This document shows, one piece after another, positions 35,301 to 40,524 of a stretch of DNA of 40,524 nucleotides (positions are counted from its first letter, which is position 1; every line of letters begins with the position of its first letter). Source of the DNA: JADLEX01 sp964586775 (GTDB taxonomy: Bacteria > Lernaellota > Lernaellaia > JACKCT01); contig CAZPJD010000103.1 in the NCBI GenBank assembly GCA_964586775.1, positions 1-40,524 on the forward strand. The letters run 5' to 3'. A program made the translations under genes and the position numbers. The notes beneath the pieces are model-generated. The model was not told the origin of the DNA. It did not search any database and worked only from the letters and a program-made list of their open reading frames with translations.

Positions 35301-36707
35301 GTGCGTTTGAAGGATCTCACGGTGGACGCGGCGGTGGTCGGTGCGGGGACGGCGGGTCTCGCGTCGGCTTGGCATCTGGCGCGATCGGGGTTTCGGGTCG
35401 CCCTCGTCGATCGCGTTCCGTTCGAGCGCAGCGGCGCGCGCTGGGTCAACGCCATCGCCACGTGGCTGTACGCCGAGGCCGGCATACCGGCATCGGCGGG
35501 GGACGAGCAACGCGGCGCGAACGGCCCCGTCACGCTGCGCGACCGCGACTGGAACATCCATCTCGCCTACGATCATGTCGACGTTCACCGGGTGGACATG
35601 CGCCGGCTCGTCGATCGTCTGCACGGCCTCTGTTCCGATGCGGGTGTGACGCCGCTGGCCGAGCACGCGATCGACGAACTCGAGTTTGAACGCGACCGCC
35701 CGGCGATGCTGCGACTTCGTCGCCGGACCGCCGACGGACGCATGGAGGGCGTACGCCTGCGCGCGGCGCTTTTCGTCGACGCCACCGGGCGGCGGCAGGT
35801 GCTGGCGCGCGCGCATCCGCGATTCGCATCGTGGTGGCCGTCCGTCCCACTCGGGGATATTTGCACGGCGACGCAGCGCGTGTTTCACATCGCCGATCCC
35901 GACGGCGCACGCGCATTTCTGAAACGTGTGAACCTGAAGGACGGCGAGGCCGCGAACCTGCTGGGCATCGAGGGCGGCTTTTCCACCGTGACGATGACCG
36001 TCGAGATCGAGCGCGGGCAACTCGAGATCCTCGCCGGTTCGATCGCCGATGGAAAACACCGGACCGGTGCGCAACTCATTCGCGAGTTCGTCGCGGGCGA
36101 GTCATGGATCGGCCCCGCCCTGTTCGGCGGGGGTGGGCTCATTCCGCTGCGCCGTCCTTACGACCGACTCACCGCGCCGGGCCTCGCGCTCGTCGGCGAC
36201 GCCGGATGCCAGTCGTTTCCCGCGCACGGAAGCGGGATCGGATCGGGCATGGCCGCGGGGCGGATGTTGGCGGAATCGATAAAGGGTGCGTCGGATATCG
36301 GCGCCCCCGAGATTCTGTGGCGATATCAGGCGAGGTTCGCGAAGCGCATGGGCGGGCTGCACGCGGCGTTCGATGTGTTCCGCCGTTTCGCGCAGTCGCT
36401 GTCGAGTGACGAGATCGTCACCCTGCTATCGTCCGGGCTCACGCAGCCCTCGTCGGCGCTGGCGGGGATGATTCAGGAGATGCCGCGACCCGTCGCGCGC
36501 GAGCTGATTCCAGCGCTGCGCGCGCTGGCGAAAAACCGGGCGCTCGCCCGACGCGTCATTCCGACCGTCGCGCGGATGAGCGCGCTGCACGCGTGGTATC
36601 GACGCTACCCGGCCGAGCGAGACGAAAGCGCGCTGGCTTCGTGGAGCCGCTTCGCGCGAAGGATCGCGAACGAGCACATCGCCGCGCCCGCTCTTTCGGC
36701 GGGCTGA
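35301..36707 (+). CDS. FAD-dependent oxidoreductase (geranylgeranyl-reductase/halogenase-like)
   Basis: The 468-residue protein has the dinucleotide-binding motif VVGAGTAGLASAWHLARSGF near residue 12 followed by an acidic Asp. A DATGRR motif lies near residue 165. The second FAD motif GLALVGDAGCQSFPAHGSGI, near 295, is typical of the geranylgeranyl-reductase/tryptophan-halogenase flavoprotein group. A long helical C-terminus follows. The WxWxIP motif of true halogenases is not seen. The substrate is unknown. The start is either GTG 35301 or TTG 35307; GGGAG at 35297–35301 suits TTG slightly better. Confidence 0.82.
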   Translation: MRLKDLTVDAAVVGAGTAGLASAWHLARSGFRVALVDRVPFERSGARWVNAIATWLYAEAGIPASAGDEQRGANGPVTLRDRDWNIHLAYDHVDVHRVDMRRLVDRLHGLCSDAGVTPLAEHAIDELEFERDRPAMLRLRRRTADGRMEGVRLRAALFVDATGRRQVLARAHPRFASWWPSVPLGDICTATQRVFHIADPDGARAFLKRVNLKDGEAANLLGIEGGFSTVTMTVEIERGQLEILAGSIADGKHRTGAQLIREFVAGESWIGPALFGGGGLIPLRRPYDRLTAPGLALVGDAGCQSFPAHGSGIGSGMAAGRMLAESIKGASDIGAPEILWRYQARFAKRMGGLHAAFDVFRRFAQSLSSDEIVTLLSSGLTQPSSALAGMIQEMPRPVARELIPALRALAKNRALARRVIPTVARMSALHAWYRRYPAERDESALASWSRFARRIANEHIAAPALSAG

Positions 36708-36718
36708 GCGGCGCGCCA

Positions 36719-36755
36719 TCAAAAAGCGGGCGAGACCGGTTGGTCCCGCCCGCTT
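36719..36755 (-). terminator. Terminator of the phosphofructokinase gene
   Basis: Arms AAGCGGGCGAGACC and GGTCCCGCCCGCTT (13 of 14 pairs) lie at 36724–36755 with a GGTT loop. On the minus strand the stem is followed by TTTTT. It also lies just after the plus-strand oxidoreductase stop but has no T-tract in that direction. Confidence 0.8.
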
Positions 36756-36771
36756 CGAACTGTCGCGATCG

Positions 36772-37815
36772 TCAGCCGAAAAAGACCTGCGCCACCTGGT
36801 ACTCCCATTCGGGCACGAGACGCAGTTTCCCCAGCACATCCACGAGTGGGATGTCCGTGTACTTGCCGTCGACGTAAGCCGACATGCGACCGGACTGGCC
36901 CTTCTCGATGAGCTCGACCGCGTGAACGCCGAGATAGGTGGCGAGCGTGCGGTCGAAGGAGGTGGGCGTGCCGCCGCGCTGCACGTGGCCGAGCGCCGTC
37001 ATGCGTGCGTCGAAACCCGTGGCCGCTTTCAATTTCGCCGTCAGGGCGTTCCCGATGCCGCCGAGCGCCACGTGTCCGAATTCATCGACCTCGCCGCTCT
37101 TGAGCACCTCTTTCGCCTCGCGTGCCTCCTCGAAGTCGATCTTCGCGCCTTCCGACACGGCGATGATCGAGAAGTTGCGCCCGCGCTGATGGCGGCGCTC
37201 GATCGTACGGATCACGTCGGAGAGCTTTGCGGGAAACTCCGGAATCAGGATGATGTCCGCGCCGCCAGCGATGCCGGAGCGCAGCGTCAGCCATCCGGCA
37301 TGGCGGCCCATGATCTCGACCACCATGATACGGTCGTGGCTTTCGGCGGTGGAGTGCAGCCGGTCGATGGCATCGGTCGCGATGCCCACGGCGGTGTCGA
37401 AACCGATCGTCGCGTCGGTGCCCCACAGGTCGGCGTCGATGGTCTTGGGCACGCCGATCACGGGCTTGCCCTCTTGCGACAGCTTCGCCGCCGCGCCCAG
37501 CGTGTCCTCGCCGCCAATGGCGACCAGCGCGTCGAATCCCAGATCGTCGAAATTCTTCTTGGCGATCTCAGCGGTTTCCGGCGTCTTGAACGGATTGGTG
37601 CGGCTGGTGCCGAGGATCGTCCCGCCCTTGGGCAAGATGCCGGACACGGCGTTGCGATCGAGCTCGAAGATGTCCTTTTCGAGCAGACCCTTCCAGCCCT
37701 TGCGAATGCCGAACACCTTGTATCCGATCGAATTCGACTTCTGATAGACCGCGCGGATCGCGGCGTTAAGGCCGGGGCAGTCTCCGCCGCCAGTGAGCAC
37801 TCCGATGCGTTTCAT
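36772..37815 (-). CDS. 6-phosphofructokinase, probably PPi-dependent
   Basis: This 347-residue glycolytic enzyme phosphorylates fructose-6-phosphate. It has the N-terminal TGGGDCPGLNAAIR, the nucleotide-site GGEDT (101–105) and PKTIDADL (123–130), and MGRHAGW and GGIPE-type later motifs. Asp104 and Lys124 are the residue pair associated with pyrophosphate use; ATP enzymes have Gly at these positions. The usual TIDND is TIDAD here (Ala128). It belongs to the 'mixed' clade in which donor specificity varies. The gene stands alone with its own strong promoter and terminator. Confidence 0.93.
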   Translation of the reverse strand: MKRIGVLTGGGDCPGLNAAIRAVYQKSNSIGYKVFGIRKGWKGLLEKDIFELDRNAVSGILPKGGTILGTSRTNPFKTPETAEIAKKNFDDLGFDALVAIGGEDTLGAAAKLSQEGKPVIGVPKTIDADLWGTDATIGFDTAVGIATDAIDRLHSTAESHDRIMVVEIMGRHAGWLTLRSGIAGGADIILIPEFPAKLSDVIRTIERRHQRGRNFSIIAVSEGAKIDFEEAREAKEVLKSGEVDEFGHVALGGIGNALTAKLKAATGFDARMTALGHVQRGGTPTSFDRTLATYLGVHAVELIEKGQSGRMSAYVDGKYTDIPLVDVLGKLRLVPEWEYQVAQVFFG

Positions 37816-37884
37816 TTGCAGCTCCGGTTTGGGCCGCGAAACCGCCGACCGCTTTCCTGCGAGTCGGGGTCTTTCGGCGTGAAG

Positions 37885-37913
37885 ATCTTATTTTTCGCGG
37901 CATTGGTTGTCAA
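37885..37913 (-). promoter_or_regulatory. Promoter of the phosphofructokinase gene
   Basis: On the minus strand TTGACA (37913–37908), a 17-base spacer and TAAGAT (37890–37885) form one of the best promoters in the window. The start would be near 37878, about 60 bases before ATG 37815. Confidence 0.6.
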
Positions 37914-37981
37914 ATTCGTGACGACGTTCGCGCTCGGTTGGTGATCGCGTTCACACCGCACGCGGGGTGTGCAGATTCTTC

Positions 37982-37998
37982 TTGACAAGGTGCGTCAA
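37982..37998 (+). promoter_or_regulatory. Inverted repeat overlapping a -35-like hexamer
   Basis: TTGAC-AAGGTGC-GTCAA has perfect five-base arms and includes TTGACA. It is a candidate operator for the TetR-family protein encoded 208 bases downstream. Confidence 0.35.
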
Positions 37999-38174
37999 AA
38001 GCGGGATCTTCGTCACATCGTCGCCGGTTCGGCGATGGATGAAGGGTTTTCGTTTAGTTGTGATGGGAACGAACGGTTATTGGTGGGTTTTTACGCGTCG
38101 TTTGGACCGACCGACCAGTATATGGCGTTGTCGATCGAATGTTCCTCATGAACGGGTGGTGAACAGCCTCTCTC

Positions 38175-38192
38175 GCGGGTAGCAGGACCCGC
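38175..38192 (+). promoter_or_regulatory. Inverted repeat before the TetR gene
   Basis: GCGGGT-AGCAGG-ACCCGC has perfect six-base arms and ends 13 bases before the ATG, close to the ribosome binding site GGAG. It could be an operator or an RNA hairpin that affects translation. Confidence 0.4.
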
Positions 38193-38205
38193 AACGGAGT
38201 CAGCC

Positions 38206-38862
38206 ATGCAGAATCCCCCGCGTAAACGGGATGCCGAACAGACCCGGAAACGGATCATCGAGGCAGCCGAGAAGGTCTTCGTCCGCAAGGGCTTCGATGG
38301 CGCCCGCGTGGACGAAATCGCCCGCGAGGCTGGCGCGAACAAGCGACTGCTCTATCTCTACTACGGCAACAAGGATGACCTCTATTTCGAGGTGCTGCGG
38401 ATCAACTTCCGCCGCATGATCGACGCCGAGCGCGCCTCGGTCAGCCCGGGAAGCAACCCCGAGACGCACGTCGTCGCGATCGTGCGCCACTTCTTTCGCA
38501 CGCTGGCGCAGAACCCGGGGCTCGCGCGGCTGCTCGCGTGGGCGAGTTTGGCCGATGGTCGCAGCGACGCGCGGTATCAGCAGTCCGTTGATCTGCTGCG
38601 CGACGGGCTTGGCGATCTGATCTCGGCGATCGAACTCGGCAAGTCGAAGGGCCAGTTCCGGCCCGATGTCGACGTGCGTCGCGTGGCTTTTCTGCTCACG
38701 AGCGCGTGCCTGTCGTACTTCCACAAACGCATGCTGATGGACGCCCTGTGGGGACCGCGCCTCGAGAATTCCGCGGATGCGGAAAAGGCCATCGACGAAA
38801 TGATCGAGGTCGTGATGCGCGGGATCCGCACGGGCGGTCACGCCATGGAGCACGCGTCGTAA
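38206..38862 (+). CDS. TetR/AcrR-family transcriptional regulator
   Basis: The 218-residue protein has an N-terminal helix-turn-helix domain: RKRIIEAAEKVFVRKGFDGA followed by RVDEIAREAGANKRLLYLYYGNKDDLY, the classical TetR signature (about 13–62). The helical C-terminal domain would bind an unknown ligand. GGAG lies six bases before ATG 38206. No transporter or enzyme is adjacent in the same direction, and a terminator follows immediately, so its targets are probably elsewhere or the gene controls itself. Confidence 0.92.
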   Translation: MQNPPRKRDAEQTRKRIIEAAEKVFVRKGFDGARVDEIAREAGANKRLLYLYYGNKDDLYFEVLRINFRRMIDAERASVSPGSNPETHVVAIVRHFFRTLAQNPGLARLLAWASLADGRSDARYQQSVDLLRDGLGDLISAIELGKSKGQFRPDVDVRRVAFLLTSACLSYFHKRMLMDALWGPRLENSADAEKAIDEMIEVVMRGIRTGGHAMEHAS

Positions 38863-38882
38863 AAACGTCCGTTGCGCGAATC

Positions 38883-38916
38883 ACGGCGGCGTCTCATGGC
38901 GCCGCCGTTTTTCTTT
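38883..38916 (+). terminator. Intrinsic terminator of the TetR gene
   Basis: Perfect nine-base arms ACGGCGGCG (38883–38891) and CGCCGCCGT (38900–38908) with an eight-base loop are followed by TTTTCTTT. It also ends just before the stop of the convergent gene. Confidence 0.85.
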
Positions 38917-38920
38917 CATT

Positions 38921-40524
38921 TCAACAGCCGCAGCCGTCGTCGTCACCCGACTCGCTCGAGTCTTCGTCGGCCTGGTCGTCGTCGTCATCGGATGCGTCGT
39001 CGTCGCTCGCACCGTCGTCGTCGTCTCCTGACGGAACCGCAATCGAAAATGCATTGGCGAGTTTGGCCTCGCCGAAGCGCGTGGACATTTCCAAATCCCA
39101 CATGCCGTCGGCATCGGCGGGAAGGTCGATCGCGAAACGCACGGTGTCGTCTCGTTCGACCTCGATTTGGGAAATGGGAAGCGAAGCCCCTCCCTGAACG
39201 AGGCGCACGTCGGTCAAGCCCATGGAGAACCAGCGACCGCTCACGCGCGCGTGAACGACGACAAAGGGGACCGATTCGTTCGGTTCCAGATTCGAGATTG
39301 TCGGGCGCGGCGCGGGAAGGATCTGCACGGCGCCCGCCTGACGCGCGGCCTCGTTGTTGTTGTATGCCGCGATCGCGAAATCGCGATAGCCGTCGCCGTC
39401 GAAATCGGGCGCGGCCACCGCGCTGCCGAATCGGGATTTGGTCAGGTCTCGACGGAATATGAGATCGGCGTCGCCGACCTCGCGCACGAAGGGGGCTTGG
39501 CCATCGCCAAACCAACCGTAGGCACCCCCGCCCTCGAGCCCCTCGCCAAACGGTCGCCACGGCTCGCCAACGACGAGTTCGTCGAAACCGTCGTTGTCGA
39601 AGTCCGCGGCGAGCAGATCGAATCCGAATCGCCCGAACGGCGTATTGCCGCGAGCGAAGAGCGTGACGGGCGCGGCATCGGTCGTCAGATCGCCAGCCAG
39701 GTCGGTTTCACGCACTTCGTAAATGCGTCCCGCCTGATCCTCGGGATCGCCCTTGCCGGTCGGCGCGGCGGCGTAAAGAGACGCTTCGCCATCACCATCA
39801 AAGTCGCCGAATGCGAACGCGAAACCGACCTTCTCCCACTGGACCGAACCCGTGAGCGTGAAGGATGGAACAGTCGGCGCGTCGCCGAAGATCGCGGACG
39901 ACGACCATCCGCTGATGCGTCCCACGGATCGGAGCGCCGGAGTCTGCACGGTCGGCGCACCCACGATGAGGTGCGGTGCTCCGTCGATGGTGTGAACCGC
40001 AATTCGATAGCCGAACCAATCGAAGTTCGACGTGCCCGTGAGTTTCGCGTCGGCGTCGGCGGGCACGAGCGACTGCCCCGATTCGCGCGCGGTGGACGCA
40101 AGGAAGATCGACACCATGCCGCGCTGCAAGCCGCCGCCCGGCGCGTTGGGCGAGCCGATCAGCAGATCGTCTTTTCCGTCGTCGTCGATGTCGCCCGCGA
40201 CGAGCGTCCAACCGAGATTCGTGTCGAGTTCGACGCCGTTGATGACCACGTCGGCCTCTTCGGAAAACAGCGCCGCGTCGCCGGTGCCGAAGAACACCTC
40301 GATGCGGCCGCGATAATTCAGCTCGTCCGATCCCACGGTGGGCGAAGACACGCAAAGGTCGTCGATGCCGTCGTCATTGAAGTCGAGCACCGCGGCGCTC
40401 CATCCGAAACGCGAAAACTCGATTTCGCCAATGCGCACCCAATCGGCCTGCGTGAGCGCGTCGAGCGAAGCGGCCTCGCCAAATTCGCGTCCCAGAACGA
40501 TGGCGAGCATCCCGCGCTCGTGCA
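38921..40524 (-). CDS. FG-GAP/integrin-alpha-like repeat protein, 5' truncated, with Asp-rich GCGC tail
   Basis: The frame is open to the window end, so the true start lies beyond 40524; the first Met in the window is at 40510. At least six FG-GAP-type repeats are visible, each with a calcium-loop motif, such as DFNDDGIDDL, DIDDDGKDDL, DFDGDGE, DFDNDGFDEL and DFDGDGYRDF. These should fold as a beta-propeller outside the cell. A beta domain follows. The last 40 residues are mostly Asp with Ser and Glu and end in GDDDGCGC. No signal peptide is visible because the start is missing. Confidence 0.85.
   Translation of the reverse strand, partial: HERGMLAIVLGREFGEAASLDALTQADWVRIGEIEFSRFGWSAAVLDFNDDGIDDLCVSSPTVGSDELNYRGRIEVFFGTGDAALFSEEADVVINGVELDTNLGWTLVAGDIDDDGKDDLLIGSPNAPGGGLQRGMVSIFLASTARESGQSLVPADADAKLTGTSNFDWFGYRIAVHTIDGAPHLIVGAPTVQTPALRSVGRISGWSSSAIFGDAPTVPSFTLTGSVQWEKVGFAFAFGDFDGDGEASLYAAAPTGKGDPEDQAGRIYEVRETDLAGDLTTDAAPVTLFARGNTPFGRFGFDLLAADFDNDGFDELVVGEPWRPFGEGLEGGGAYGWFGDGQAPFVREVGDADLIFRRDLTKSRFGSAVAAPDFDGDGYRDFAIAAYNNNEAARQAGAVQILPAPRPTISNLEPNESVPFVVVHARVSGRWFSMGLTDVRLVQGGASLPISQIEVERDDTVRFAIDLPADADGMWDLEMSTRFGEAKLANAFSIAVPSGDDDDGASDDDASDDDDDQADEDSSESGDDDGCGC

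Larger units (their letters stand above)
37816..38205. other. Divergent intergenic region with regulatory palindromes
   Basis: No protein gene is supported; the frames here are of accidental appearance. The region contains the phosphofructokinase promoter (37885–37913). It also holds an inverted repeat TTGAC-AAGGTGC-GTCAA (37982–37998) and a hairpin GCGGGT-AGCAGG-ACCCGC (38175–38192) just before the TetR gene. Confidence 0.55.

Noticed and set aside
37967..38182. 71-residue plus-strand frame upstream of the TetR gene
   Set aside because: Random-looking composition, no initiation signal, and the region is better explained as regulatory.

Overview
The window is high in G+C and densely coded, apart from an AT-rich first ~360 bases. 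It looks like a Gram-negative, deltaproteobacterial-type or Myxococcota-like genome, probably a metagenome bin. The evidence is a Kdo-dependent lipid A acyltransferase, outer-membrane barrel proteins, Asp-rich lipoproteins, a matrixin-type protease with a Cys–TM–Arg tail and an FG-GAP protein. Asp-rich linkers of this kind remind me of uncultured delta-like lineages such as Lernaellota, but this is recollection only. No rRNA, tRNA, CRISPR array or intact mobile element was seen.

Layout. 1–620: AT-rich edge, the tail of an unknown gene and a frameshifted IS5-type transposase remnant. 620–2806: Asp-linker lipoprotein hydrolase. 2861–4801 (minus): two sugar-type ABC permeases and a 51-residue membrane peptide. 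5149–9226: rsgA, a GT-C glycosyltransferase and a second Asp-linker lipoprotein hydrolase. 9237–11704 (minus): molybdopterin oxidoreductase coupled to a 69-residue protein. 11744–12493: DUF1697 remnant and an AHSA1/SRPBCC protein. 12501–14009 (minus): second GT-C enzyme, apparently made from a leaderless mRNA. 14193–18327: iron operon. 18432–20792: four-helix membrane protein, FMN-binding protein and outer-membrane barrel. 21030–22825: barrel-like exported protein and lpxL-type acyltransferase. 22967–25513 (minus): modABC. 25640–27603 (minus): two uncharacterised paired genes and an RluA-type pseudouridine synthase. 27935–31443: yebC–ruvC–ruvA–ruvB–protein phosphatase. 31440–34521 (minus): cyclic-2,3-diphosphoglycerate-synthetase-like protein, an exported protein and a matrixin protease. 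34743–40524: small exported protein, FAD oxidoreductase, phosphofructokinase, TetR regulator and the 3' part of an FG-GAP protein.

The most unusual segment is 14.1–20.8 kb. A Fur-family gene with a 7-1-7 palindrome over its own promoter leads an operon with a zinc-ribbon protein, a Fur–FeoA fusion, a stand-alone FeoA, FeoB and a FeoB-associated Cys-rich peptide. The fusion keeps the Fur metal ligands but has lost the usual Fur recognition-helix motif. It may be a metal sensor acting on FeoB rather than on DNA. The operon is followed by a possible extracytoplasmic flavin redox unit. A second theme is molybdenum (modABC plus a Mo enzyme). A third is acidic Asp-rich tethers placed next to the membrane-anchor end of four exported proteins.
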